A stretch of 64,000 bases of DNA, taken from the NCBI GenBank assembly GCA_021234155.1, contig JAJEKV010000011.1:11281045-11345044 (forward strand), given 5' to 3'. The DNA comes from Isoetes taiwanensis (lineage: Eukaryota > Streptophyta > Lycopodiopsida > Isoetales > Isoetaceae). Of this stretch, positions 9,189 to 21,372 are shown in pieces. The notes under the pieces were generated by a model. The model did no database searches. It saw nothing but the letters and a program-made list of their open reading frames with translations, and was not told the origin of the DNA. How positions within the stretch are numbered: the first letter of the stretch is position 1; each line of letters begins with the position of its first letter. A program made the translations under genes and the position numbers.

Positions 9189-10376
9189 GTCTTCTTCAAC
9201 TGGCCTCCATAGCCGGCTTTTGCATCAGGTTTTGCAAGTGAGCAGGCAATGCCAAGGACAAGCACAATTCTCATTTCTTCTTCGTCGTACAGCTCTTGAA
9301 GCTTTGAATCTGCAGCCGCCAACAAGTTTCTGTAGAGCTTCCGAACACGAGAAATCCATGATCCCTGTCCCTTGGAGGTAAAATATATGGCTCTTTTCCC
9401 ATAGGCTACTTCTAATGCTAGAACCCCGAAACTGTACACATGTGAAGCAGCTGTTGCTTTGAATGATTTAAGCAACTCCGGCGCTAAATAACCTGGTGTC
9501 CCTACCAGGCTGCTTTGTTGTTTAGATTCATCTAGTTGGACGATTCTAGCAAGCCCAAAATCTCCTAATTTGGTGTTGAAATTTACATCCAGCATAATGT
9601 TGCTTGCTTTTATGTCCCAATGTATGATTTTCAGCTCTGTTCCTTCATGAAGGTAAAGTATGGCAGATGCTAATCCTTTCAGAATATTGTATCTAGTATG
9701 GCATGGCAAATTTATTTCTTCTTTGAATAAATGATCATCTAGGTTGCCATTTTGAAGGTATTCATAGACTAGTAGCAGTGCTCCACTGTGGTAACACCAG
9801 CCTTTGAGCTGAACCAGATTAGGGTTATTAAGTCTGCCCATTATATCTGCCTCTGCCATCATGTATTTTTCACTCTGTTTGCATTTTTTGATGATCCTTT
9901 TCACGGCTACAGGTTCACTACCTTGAATAAATCCCTTAAAAACACAGCCATATCCTCCTTCCCCTAGTATCTCATTTTTGTTGAAATTGTTTGTTGCAAG
10001 CTTGAGCTCTTTGTAGGTAAATTGGCGACGGTCAGGAAGATGCCTCTTTTTGGATTTGTTCTTCATTTTCTTATTCAAACACCAGATGGCATAAATTAGA
10101 AGCAGCATTCCCAATATTCCTGCAATTGTGCCTACTAATATACGTTCTGTTCTTCTATGACTTAATTTTTTTTTTTGTCATTGTAATCACCACCCGAACT
10201 TGGTGGTGGTGCAGGCGGATGACTGTCGCAGAGTTTTGGTAGTTCATAACTGTCAAGAGCTGAAGTACTGTGAAAAGCTGAAGTTGCAGGTAGAGTTTTT
10301 GAGATTGATTGTGTGCAATTCTGATAGAATTGAGTTTTTTGAAGATCTTCATCAAGGTAAAGCCATGTATGTTGCT
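9182..10376 (-). pseudogene. Receptor-like protein kinase, truncated by element 1
   Basis: Read from the high-coordinate end: an extracellular tail with a proline run (PPAPPPSSGG), a membrane segment (ILVGTIAGILGMLLLIYAIW), then a kinase domain. The glycine loop is GEGGYGCVF, the lysine is in VAVKRI, the activation segment starts GDFGLAR and contains GYLAPE. Two conserved residues are changed: the HRD arginine is tryptophan (HWDIKASN), and the SDVYSFG aspartate is histidine (SHVYSFG). A run of 11 A between tail and membrane segment shifts the frame, and the domain stops after ACSLAKPDAKA, where RPSM would be expected. The frame ends in element 1's terminal repeat. The wild type would be a plasma-membrane receptor kinase; this copy is probably dead. 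I do not assign a subfamily. Confidence 0.7.
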
Positions 10377-11728
10377 TTTCCTTGCGTATTTATTATGTTA
10401 CTGACAAGAGCGAAGCATTTGATAATAAAAAATTGTAACATGGGTTACCATTTGTCTATTATCTATCATGGTATTATGTCACACTTAAAATTCGGACTTC
10501 GAATGTAATGGCTTGTTTTTAGCTCTACTACCATTTTCTATTATGATTCATATGCACTAAGGAATCTCCATGCACAGATATTATATGCACAATATTACAT
10601 GCACTAAGGAATCTCCATGCATAGATATTACATGCACAATATTACATGCAAAATCATTAACACACAACTAATATTATTAACACAAACCATTGCATTTGAC
10701 ACATTTAAATTAAAATCCCTCTGCTCCTGCCTCTGCTCCTGCCTCTTTTCGTACCCAGTTCATCTTCTCAGCTTTGATCAGAAGTTTCAAAACTCAAAAC
10801 AGGCAAGCAATCTATCTTCGTGTCCTTCTGATTAATCTTGTACAGCTCGGAAAAAATATTTCTGATTCAAAACAGTCCTCATTGGATCATCGAAAGCATT
10901 CAATTTTTTCTTCAGCATTTGAGATTAAACAATCTGGTCTAACTGGGAGTCTGGGACAAATATTTCGCGATCAAATAAAACAGAGTATGCAGCATAGCTG
11001 CATGAAGCTCTAAAGTTTAAGCTGGACAAAGGCTTACATTGGTTGCATGCTTTGTGGAAGCTAAATCTACTTTATTCTGGCAGTAAATGAAAGAAGCTCT
11101 GTGTAAATGACTTTTGAAGCATGGGAACGAAATTTGAAGCATATATTCAGCACGTCCTATGCCTCATTGTGTTGGCACAGAGCCTTACAGAGCAAACCGT
11201 GGGGACATTTGCAGGTAGAAAGCGTGGAATGTAGGCAATGCTTCAAAGCTATGGAGACAATGGCACATTACAAGCAAAACAAATGTGGCAGATGATGTGT
11301 GAAAGCATACCTTACTCTTATTAAACCAGACCAAGCTAATTTTGTAAAGATCTTCAAATGTGTCAAAGACTGTCTAGATCTTCAGGAAATTTTGTCAAGG
11401 TCATCTTCCTGGGGTCAGGAAAACATTGTCTATGCTTTACTTTCTCCATGAGTAATAGTCCTCTGGAAGCATGTATTGGGGACTAAAAATTCTATGTGGT
11501 TGAAATGAAATAGAGGACAAAAGTGTCTTGCAGGGTCATTGAGTGCCATTTTGGAACTCATATAAAGGTCTTTCTTTGTGATATATTCACGTATTTAGAT
11601 GTCTTTCCTGTAAATCTATTGCAATTTGGCATTCCCCATGCAACAATTGGGGCCATTTATTATAGTGCATAAATAGGTCAAGGAGTCCTTTCTTTCAAAG
11701 GTTTATAACATTGCTGTCTTTGTAGGGA
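10377..11728. other. Intergenic, AT-rich; 48-bp direct duplication
   Basis: No coding pattern is convincing. Two consecutive 48-bp units starting TATGCACTAAGGAATCTCCA lie at 10551-10646. Short open frames at 10617-11295 show no family motif and no codon pattern I trust. Confidence 0.4.
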
Positions 11729-12516
11729 TGCTATCAAGAATCAGAATGGGCCCATCAGTCTTGTGTTTGAAAGGTCAGCATTTTCCACGAACCTTCAATC
11801 ATTGATCATGCATTCAAGGGCTGATTCCTCTCTCAAGTTTGGCAATGTAGATAAAAATGAGGCAGTTGGAGATGTTGGAAGAGTTTATGGGCATGAGGCA
11901 GAGCCTGATAACATTGTTTCGGAAAGATTTTCTTTAAAAGCTGTGACTTTCTATACTGATCAGGATACCGATGGAAAGGTCGAATGGTCCCACGGAAATT
12001 ATTCTTTTGAAGAGTATACAAGTGCACAAGCAAGGGTGGAATGCAATATACTAAGGTGAGGCAAATTATGATGTCGAAGCTTTCGTTGCTATTGGCTAAC
12101 TCAGTTGACACTTCGCCTCATCACATGTGGCAATTTATAATATATATGGTTTGCAATAACACATCATTCATTTTGTATTTTTATTTTCTTGTTTACCTCA
12201 AAGTTTATCTATGTTTGGATAAAAGCACGTTAGGGTGTCATACATTAGGGGGCAATTCATGTAAACTTTTGAATGGGTTGCTGAATTTTAAATGTACTTA
12301 TTTCATGTATAAATTTTGTCTTATATATTTAAAAAGGGGCAAAATTCCCGTTTGTTTGTAATTATGACGAGTAGAGGCCGACGGTTGATGCGAAACTCCT
12401 GGAGGAAATTCCTCCCTCCAATTTCCTCCAGGAAAATTCCCTCCAGAAAAATTTCCTTCCAAGAAAATTCCCAGATCGAACCAAGAAAGTAGAACACAAT
12501 TTGAATTTTTTTCCAG

Positions 12517-12651
12517 GATCAGGAAAACATGCAATCTGGTGATTTTGAGACTGAATGTGGCGATCAGGAAAACATGCAATCTGGTGATTTTGAAACTGAA
12601 TGTGGTGATCAGGAAAACATGCAATCTGGTGATTTTGAAACTGAATGTGGC
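12517..12651 (+). repeat. Three coding repeats of 45 bp
   Basis: GATCAGGAAAACATGCAATC starts units at 12517, 12562 and 12607. Each encodes 15 residues (DQENMQSGDFETECG), and the repeats start exactly at a good acceptor (TTCCAG). Only a few bases differ between copies, so the expansion is recent. It lies in the N-terminal part of the putative transposase gene. Confidence 0.85.
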
Positions 12652-13434
12652 AAACATCAGATGGCATCTGGTGAATTCAAAATTGTGAAGAGTAAACAAC
12701 AGGTGGCATGCAGTAATTTCGAAAGTGGGAAACATGAGAAAGGGAAAAAGAAGATGGCAGAGCATGATAGCGAAATTGAAAAGGGTAGTACATCCTCAAG
12801 GTATGTTACCAAAAAAATAAGGACCAGTGTGCAAAATGCTGTTACTGTTATGAGAAAAGAAGCTGAATTTCTGGCTCCTAATCAAAGGTACTTATTTGCT
12901 TCTAGATTCTTGCAAGATCACAGGATATTGGAGCTTTTGAAACTGTGATTGGGTTGCCTTCAAGCGGTGGTCAAGCATGCAATTTTAGAAAACCTTAAAG
13001 ATGGATTGGAAGAGGTAAAATGCTCTAATAGTGGTGATAAATTGGCTCGCCAAGCACTTTCGGTTTTATCAATGGTTGTGGGGAAAAATGGTGATTTGAA
13101 GCAAAAGGAAATTGTTTGCAAGATGCTCAAATGCCATCCCGAAATCTTTCATATGCGCTAGCGTAAGAAAGAGAATGGCAATTCTTTGGTTCAAACATTT
13201 GGGCATTAGAGGCGGGGAAGGCTAGATCTGATCGTTTGGATGAAGAAACCAAGCTAAAAGTCATCCAGTTCTGGCTTAACAACACCAAGGTTTCACCAAA
13301 GTACAGGGATGTGAGGAAAAAAAGAAGCGAGGCAATCCAGTATCTTGACATTCCTCAGGTATTAAAGCTTTTGTCAAAGAAACTATTACATTTCAGTTTC
13401 TTTGTTGTTTTCATGTACATTTTCATGCACATAT

Positions 13435-13795
13435 GTGAACTCCTCTACCAATCTTAGTTTACTTGCTTTGATGTAGCCTTTTCGGTCTGTTTTGCTTACT
13501 GTATTATACATGTAAATGAGGTTTATGGGGTCATCTACTTGCTCTTAAAAGTATTTCATGTATATTATGTGATATATATGTACATAGTGTAAGGATGTAA
13601 GATTAAATGTGCATAAGTGAACTCCTTTTCCAATCTTAGTTTACTTGCTTTGATGTAGCCTTTTCGGTCTGTTTTACTTAATGTATTATACATGTAAATG
13701 AGGTTTATGGGGTCATCTAGTTGCTCTTGGAAGTATTTCATGTATATTATGTGATATATATGTACATAGTGTAAGGATGTAGGATTAAATGTGCT
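13435..13795. repeat. Two tandem copies of a ~180-bp unit in an intron
   Basis: GTGAACTCC starts both units (13435 and 13617). The second repeats TTACTTGCTTTGATGTAGCC and the following 150 bases almost exactly. The block is AT-rich and non-coding, between two coding pieces of the GHGKGEHDG gene. Confidence 0.8.
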
Positions 13796-16003
13796 ATAAA
13801 TTGATACTATACATAATCTGTTGTACATATGTACTGAATATGTATAGATTCAATCAAATCTTTTTACATGTACAATCGACGTCGTCTGGTATACATAGTA
13901 TTTCTTACTTATGTCTTGGATATGTAAGGTATTCAATGCACAGTCTTCTCCAACTTACCTATTTTCTTTTTGCAATATGTGAAAAATGGTATGTATGAGC
14001 GGTTTGTGGAGGAGAATCCAGATGAGATGTTGGTATTAGAATGTTCGAATACCTGAAACCAAGTTGCATAAATAAATTGAAGGAGAGAAACACTTGCTGT
14101 TGTGTCAAGCATGAACAAGCGGAGAATTTCAGAAAAGCTTTCAACTCTATGAGGCTGAAGTTTCACATAAATTGCAGTTGCAATTGTGATGTATGTGCTG
14201 TTGGTACACATGATGGGGTTTGTCAGGCACAAAAGCTTACATTTTGTAATGTTAGCACTCTTTGGAGAGAAATGGTTTGCCAAAAAGAGGAAAGGGAAGA
14301 GTGGCACAATCTGAAGTGCATAAGGGGGGATTGTGAAAAATGTGGTAAGCAAAAGATTCCCTTATGTCCAAAAGAGACTGATCAGAATAATGAAGATGAT
14401 GTTAAATAGCAGGCTTACTGTTATATGGACGAGAAGTCAAGGAAGGGCACTTCTAGAAGACTAAGATTGGTGGAGAAGCAAACAGATGCTCCTTTCATGC
14501 TATCTGCCATGTTTGATCACATGAAAAAGTTTGTGCATCACAACTTTGGCTCATTGGCGAGCAAGGAATTTAGGAGAAGCATTGAGTCTAAGAGAGGATG
14601 CGTGATATCGTGTAGTAGACTTTGCAGAAAATTACACATTGCAGCCCTTCAAAGAAGTGCAGTTTGAACATTGGAATGCAGACCAGATCACTATTTTGGT
14701 ACACATCACTCTCTTCAAGGTAAATGGTAAGTTGCAGAAGACTGTTCACTTATATGTTTCTGATGATAGAAGTCACACATTTTGTGCAAAGATGCATTTC
14801 AACTTCATCTTCGAGTGGTTGAAAGAGAATGGAGGATCTCACATGCGGTATCATCTCGTGGTCGGATGGTTTGTCTTTGCTTTCGGTTCAAATCCAGAAG
14901 ATCATTCTACTTCATATACAGGTACCATTGTCACCATGGCATTCGTGTACAATGGAATTTCTTCGGATCAGGGCATGGGAAGGGGGAACATGATGGAGAG
15001 GCTGCCAAGGCCAAGCAACTCTTGGCCAGTGAGCAAAGAAGAGAGCATGGGATTGAAATAAAGGGTGCTCATGATGCCTGTATTGTTTTGAGAAACAAGA
15101 AATCTCAAGTTAAGTAGAGTGTATTGGGAAGTGAAGGAGGTGAGATTGACGTGTCAAAGCCATTTGATGTGCAACCCCTTCACGGTGTCCAAAGTCGGGT
15201 TGTGTATCTTCCATAAGTCAGGAGGACCCAACCTTACTGATGGTTAGACCACTATCTTGTTTTTGCAGTGCCTGCATAAACTTTGAATGGCAGGCATGTG
15301 AGTCTATTCAACACTGTGGAAAGTGGACATTGAAGAAGCTAGTCCCATGTGCACATCTTTGAAGGTACTGAATTGGAATCTTAAAGCGCAATGTTTGCAA
15401 ATGAGGTAGAGGAGTTACATGATGTGATACTGTTTGGTGATAATTTTGCTTCTTTTGCTCTTCTGGTAATGAGGAAGATGTGCCATACTATGTTCTTGCT
15501 TGCACTAGAGAAAAGCATGTATTGGATCAAAGCGGTCATTGATGATTACAAGAATGAGCATCATGCGGTGACTGATCATATCAACTTACTATTATCGAAA
15601 TTGCCAAGTTGCCATAACAAATATAAGTTGTTGGATGATAGAGAAGTATTGGTACCAGAGAGTCACGTTATTGGAGCTAAATTTCCCATGAAGAAGATAA
15701 ATCACGGGGTTAAAGGTGCTAGTGCGGCTTTTGCATTGTCGATGATGTGCATGAGATGTTGCTAGGAAGTCTTCGAAAATGGTGGATGCCTTGGATTAGG
15801 TGAAGGCTTTGAATTTGCAAATTGCTTTGTATTGTGTTACTTTTTTGAATTGAATTGAATTTTAAAGTGGTTTGTCTTGTGTGAACTACACGGGTTTGTA
15901 AAATATAGCATGGAACATGTTGAAGTTCAAATTGTAGACAAATGCAAAAGGTACATATAATTATATTTCTGAAGCAAATAGTACAGTGTACACACTTAAT
16001 AAC

Positions 16004-18691
16004 TTAAGAAGCAGGCCTAATCACTATGTCATTTGGAATATAATATCTCAGTACTATTGCATCATGCAAGCCTTTCTTCCAACGGTTTTCAGGATTTACA
16101 TGTGCTACAGCAGTAGCACTTGCTGTTGAGCATTCTCTGGCTATTGGAAGGCCGGTCCACCCTATTGGCTGATCAATTACTTCTGTAAAGGATGGTCTCC
16201 CCCAAGGATTATGTAGTAAACCTTGGACTGCAAGTAGATTTAGCAAATTGCTTCGAGTATCTGAATCACTGATTCTCTCAACCATTTCCCAAAGCTCAGG
16301 AAGCATGGTATTCGACCTTGGATTAATCCCCCGGCCAACATATTGGGAACTTAGATTTGTTTCTTCTATATCAGTTGGTTGAAGATCTACTTCAGCTGGT
16401 TGAAGAATTTGACATTTGTTTTGTAGATCATTCCTTACATCTACAATGCATACAAAATTATTAGTATATCATGTGAAAGCTTAACTGTATTACCTAAGTT
16501 ATGTACATACAGCCTGTATTGCAAAAGCTCTACAACATACAACATCTAAGCATAATTGTATTACCTAAGTTAGATACATACACGAAGATGTGCCCGTGTC
16601 CTCGACTTGTTTGCTATCTGATGTACCAGCACACTCATCTTGTACCCCACCTTCATCATCTTCACTAGATTCTTCTATTATTGTGAATCTCTTCACTGTG
16701 ATGCTAGGCTTCTTAATTAGCAAGCAACCTCTATTGCAAAAGCTCCATAAACTATCAATGTCTTCACCATATTGAGATTTTATGCATTTCACTACTGTGT
16801 CATTGTATGCACGAGAAGTATCAAATTGATGCTCTTGGACATAAGTGGTAAAGTCATTTGCATTCTTCAAGCCTACAAACCAGTCAAATAGCCAACACAA
16901 ATCTTTGTCTTCACCAGTTAGCACAGGGATGCCATCTTGGTATGCAAAGAAGAGCAACCCTCATTGAAGATACATTTGAAAGGAAGGTCGATTAACACAT
17001 CTATTTCCGTGATTACGGATACTTGAGGAGTGGAATATCCAAAGGGAAAAGGAATATGTACGTCCCATCATTGACCTCTAAGAAGAGGGTCCAACATCTA
17101 TTGCCACCATAAATGAATTTAAATCTTGGTATGCCTTGCTCATACAACTTGTCTACAATGGTCGCCGGAACATCCAAGGGAAGATCTGACCAAGCGATAA
17201 ATCCCAATGGTTGGAACACCAGTACAACAATGATTTCGACAATGGACGACAAAAGAAGACTCCATCAGGTAATTGGATTGGCACTTGAGTGCCATTATAA
17301 TCCCGGGTGCTGATTTACAATAGTAACCCAAAATGCCTTGGAGATCAAATATAATAAGCCACGTAAGTAATCCAGGCGTTAGGTTAACCATACATCTAAC
17401 AGGACCAAGCCTAAGGATAAGACAGAAAGTCTAAATTAATTCTAGTTTGTAACCCTTGATAGAAATTAAAGCGTTGCAAACAATTTCTTATTCAAATAAA
17501 TTTCAAAGTACAATAGTCAATTAGCTTTAAATTCCATAAGTTGGAATGAGTTTAACTACCACTTTTCTGCCCAGTGACAACTTGTTTTGTCTCATCTCTT
17601 CTTCTCAAACCATATTCAATCATGGCTTTTATTAATACATTTCTTCTGCCAAGTGCAAAATCCTTGTCGAACCATGTTGATGAAAACTGCAACAAACACA
17701 AGAATTAAGATCCGCTATAATAAAACATCCCAAAGGATTTATGTGAAATATAAGAACAACTCACCATGCTTTTAGAATTCACTTGGGCATCCACAAAAGC
17801 TTGCATAAAGGCCATCACATAAAGACCGCAGCTTACATTATCTGGTTGTTGTGGAACCTCTGGAATGGTTTCCTTCTTCACTGCATTCTTCACATATAAT
17901 TCAACTCTACGTGAGCTAGAGTTGGTTAGATATGTGATGACATCCTTATGAAGCCTGCACACACAAATGAGAACATGCAACTAAGATTTAAGCAAGCACG
18001 AGTACATATACTGAAAGAAAATGCTCACATATTTAGGAGTTTGCTGTCCACTGTTATACCAGTCATGGAGTTCAACACAATAATTGCGGGAGAAGCCATT
18101 GAGGTGGTACTGCAATTTTTTGCAGACTCTAAAACAAAAATCACCAAAACATGATGGGCAGGGTCCTCAACTTGAACTGGAACCATAATATACTGGCATT
18201 TACTAACAACAATGCCTTGTAGCCCTTTCTCAACTGCACTCCTGCCTGACTGTCCCATACTATTAGCATCCAGGGCTAATCTTTTAAATGCTGCCCGATA
18301 AGTCAAAAAGTTTTCTGAAGGGAAGAAAAAGAAGACATCTCGCCATTTGGATGTCAATGTGCTGCTCATATACCTTCCGAATATGTCCAAATGTCTGTTA
18401 GACATGTGCCTATCTTTAAATAATATCTCCACACAATATTTCGTGACCTTAATCAGAGGTTCAGCTTGGAAGGGATAGAATGGAACCATTGTCTGAAGGT
18501 TATCCATGTCACTGCAAACCAAGAATCAATGGTAACTAGCATAAAACACATATTTACTAATCCAATTACACTTACAGTTGCTCAACTGATGTCTGGCTTC
18601 TAGTTCTCTTAACTGGCCGCGACACCTTTGTATCTTTTCTTTTTCTTGACTCTTTCTCGTTCACACCACTATCTGTATCTGTTCTATCCTC
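16004..18691 (-). pseudogene. Tandem partial copy of the Ulp1-like gene (copy A)
   Basis: 16006-18691 repeats 18692-21372 with only scattered differences. It carries the same exons: the region around EDPAHHVLVIFVLE and VLNSMTG (18025-18522), the catalytic-cysteine exon with VPQQPDNVSCGLYV (17705-17980), and three C-terminal exons. It lacks the upstream exons (21373-24140) that copy B has, so on its own it has no visible start. Its frame around 16930-17250 is more broken than in copy B, with extra single-base changes in the LDVP and GEDKDLCW parts. It is best read as the relic or by-product of an unequal tandem duplication. Confidence 0.75.
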
Positions 18692-21372
18692 AAGAAGCAG
18701 GCCTAATCACTATGTCATTTGGAATATAATATCTCAGTACTATTGCATCATGCAAGCCTTTCTTCCAACGGTTTTCAGGATTTACATGTGCTACAGCAGT
18801 AGCACTTGCTGTTGAGCATTCTCTGGCTATTGGAAGGCCAGTCCACCCTATTGGCTGATCAATTACTTCTGTAAAGGATGGTCTCCCCCAAGGATTATGT
18901 AGTAAACCTTGGACTGCAAGTAGATTTAGCAAATTGCTTCGAGTATCTGAATCACTGATTCTCTCAACCATTTCCCAAAGCTCAGGAAGCATGGTATTCG
19001 ACCTTGGATTAATCCCCCGGCCAACATATTGGGAACTTAGATTTGTTTCTTCTATATCAGTTGGTTGAAGATCTACTTCAGCTGGTTGAAGAATTTGACA
19101 TTTGTTTTGTAGATCATTCCTTACATCTACAATGCATACAAAATTATTAGTATATCATGTGAAAGCTTAACTGTATTACCTAAGTTATGTACATGCAGCC
19201 TGTATTGCAAAAGCTCTACAACATACAACATCTAAGCATAATTGTATTACCTAAGTTAGATACATACACGAAGATGTGCCCGTGTCCTCGACTTGTTTGC
19301 TATCTGATGTACCAGCACACTCATCTTGTACCCCACCTTCATCATCTTCACTAGATTCTTCTATTATTGTGAATCTCTTCACTGTGATGCTAGGCTTCTT
19401 AATTAGCAAGCAACCTCTATTGCAAAAGCTCCATAAACTATCAATGTCTTCACCATATTGAGATTTTATGCATTTCACTATTGTGTCATTGTATGCACGA
19501 GAAGTATCAAATTGATGCTCTTGGACATAAGTGGTAAAGTCATTTGCATTCTTCAAGCCTACAAACCAGTCAAATAGCCAACACAAATCTTTGTCTTCAC
19601 CAGTTAGCCTGGGATGCCATACTGGTATGCAGCAAGAGCAACCCTCATTGAAGATACATTTGAAAGGAAGGTCAGTAACACATCTATTTCCGTATTCTGG
19701 ATACTTGAGGAGTGGAATATCCAAAGGGAAAAGAAATATGTCTGTCCCATCATTGACCTCTAAGAAGAGGGTCCAACATCTATTGCCACCATAAATGAAT
19801 TTAAATCTTGGTATGCCTTGCTCATACAACTTGTCTACAATGGCTGTCAGAACATCCAAGGGAAGATCGACCAAAGCAATAAATCCCAATGGTTGGAACA
19901 CCCATTACAACAATGATTTCGACAATGGGCGACAAAAAGAAGACTCCATTAGGTAATTGGATTGGCACTTGAGTGCCATTATAGTCCTTTGGGTGCTGAT
20001 TTACAATAGTAACCCAAAATGCCTTGGAGATCAAATATAATAAGCCCTGTAAGTAATCCAGGGCAGTTAGGTTAGCCATACATCTAACCGGACCAAGCCT
20101 AAGGATAAGACAGAAAGTCTAAATTAATTCTAGTTTGTAACCCTTGATAGAAATTAAAGCGTTGCAAACAATTTCTTATTCAAATAAATTTCAAAGTACA
20201 ATAGTCAATTAGCTTTAAATTCCATAAGTTAGAATGAGTTTAACTACCACTCTTCTGCCCAGTGACAACTTGTTTTGTCTCATCTCTTCTTCTCAAACCA
20301 TATTCAATCATGGCTTTTATTAATACATTTCTTCTGCCAAGTGCAAAATCCTTGTCGAACCATGTTGATGGCGCAACAAACACAAGAATTAAGATCCGCT
20401 ATAATAAAACATCCCAAAGGATTTATGTGAAATATAAGAACAACTCACAATGCTTTTAGAATTCACTTGGGCATCCACAAAAGCTTGCATAAAGGCCATC
20501 ACATAAAGACCGCAGCTTACATTATCTGGTTGTTGTGGAACCTCTGGAATGGTTTCCTTCTTCACTGCATTCTTCACATATAATTCAACTCTACGTGAGC
20601 TAGAGTTGGTTAGATATGTGATGACATCCTTATGAAGCCTGCACACACAAATGAGAACATGCAACTAAGATTTAAGCAAGCACGAGTATATATACTGAAA
20701 GAAAATGCTCACATATTTAGGAGTTTGCTGTCCACTGTTATACCAGTCATGGAGTTCAACACAATAATTGCGGGAGAAGCCATTGAGGTGGTACTGCAAT
20801 TTTTTGCAGACTCTAAAACAAAAATCACCAAAACATGATGGGCAGGGTCCTCAACTTGAACTGGAACCATAATATCTTGGCATTTACTAACAACAATGCC
20901 TTGTAGCCCTTTACGAACTGCACTCTCGACCGTGTCCCATACTATTAGCATCGGGGCTAATCTTTTAAATGCTGCCCGATAAGTCAAAAAGTTTTCTGAA
21001 GGGAAGAAAAAGAAGACATCTCGCCATTTGGATGTCAATGTGCTGCTCATATACCTTCCGAATATGTCCAAATGTCTGTTAGACATGTGCCTATCTTTAA
21101 ACAATGTCTCCACACAATATTTCGTGACCTTAATCAGAGGTTCAGCTTGGAAGGGATAGAATGGAACCATTGTCTGAAGGTTATCCATGTCACTGCAAAC
21201 CAAGAATCAATGGTAACTAGCATAAAACACATATTTACTAATCCAATTACACTTACAGTTGCTCAAGCGATGTCTGGCTTCTAGTTCTCTTAAGCGGCGC
21301 GACACCTTTGTATCTTTTCTTTTTTCTTGACTCTTTTCGTTCACACCACTATCGTAGATCCTTTCTATCCTC
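16006..21372. repeat. Tandem direct duplication, two units of ~2.68 kb
   Basis: Units are 16006-18691 and 18692-21372. Both begin AAGAAGCAGGCCTAATC and end CTATCCTC. Homologous positions keep an offset of 2684-2686 over the whole length, so only a few small indels separate them. Introns and exons are duplicated together, so this was a DNA-level event, not retroposition. Confidence 0.9.

Larger units (their letters stand above)
11729..15776 (+). pseudogene. Gene of a GHGKGEHDG-motif family, putative transposase, broken
   Basis: Candidate exons: 11729-12055 (acceptor TTTGTAG, donor AAG/GTGAGG), then 12517-12950 after TTCCAG, then pieces to 15776. The later part shows IPQVLKLLS, a Cys/His-rich stretch (TCCCVKHEQ, NCSCNCDVC, CIRGDCEKCG), then DFAENYTLQPF, HWNADQITILVHITLF, VSDDRSH and GHGKGEHDG, and a C-terminal part with KYKLLDDREVLVPESHV. 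I recognise this series only as an uncharacterised family found in plants and animals. Its spaced acids (DFAEN, SDDRSH, GKGEHDG) suit a DDE-type nuclease, so a transposase is my inference. Several frames must be joined and there are stops at 14407-14409 and near 14667, so the copy is not functional as read. I could not find its terminal repeats. The first exon may belong to something else. Confidence 0.5.

Noticed and set aside
12298-12765. Minus-strand 155-codon frame opposite the 45-bp repeats
   Set aside because: It is the antisense of coding repeats; the plus strand has the acceptor site and better continuation.
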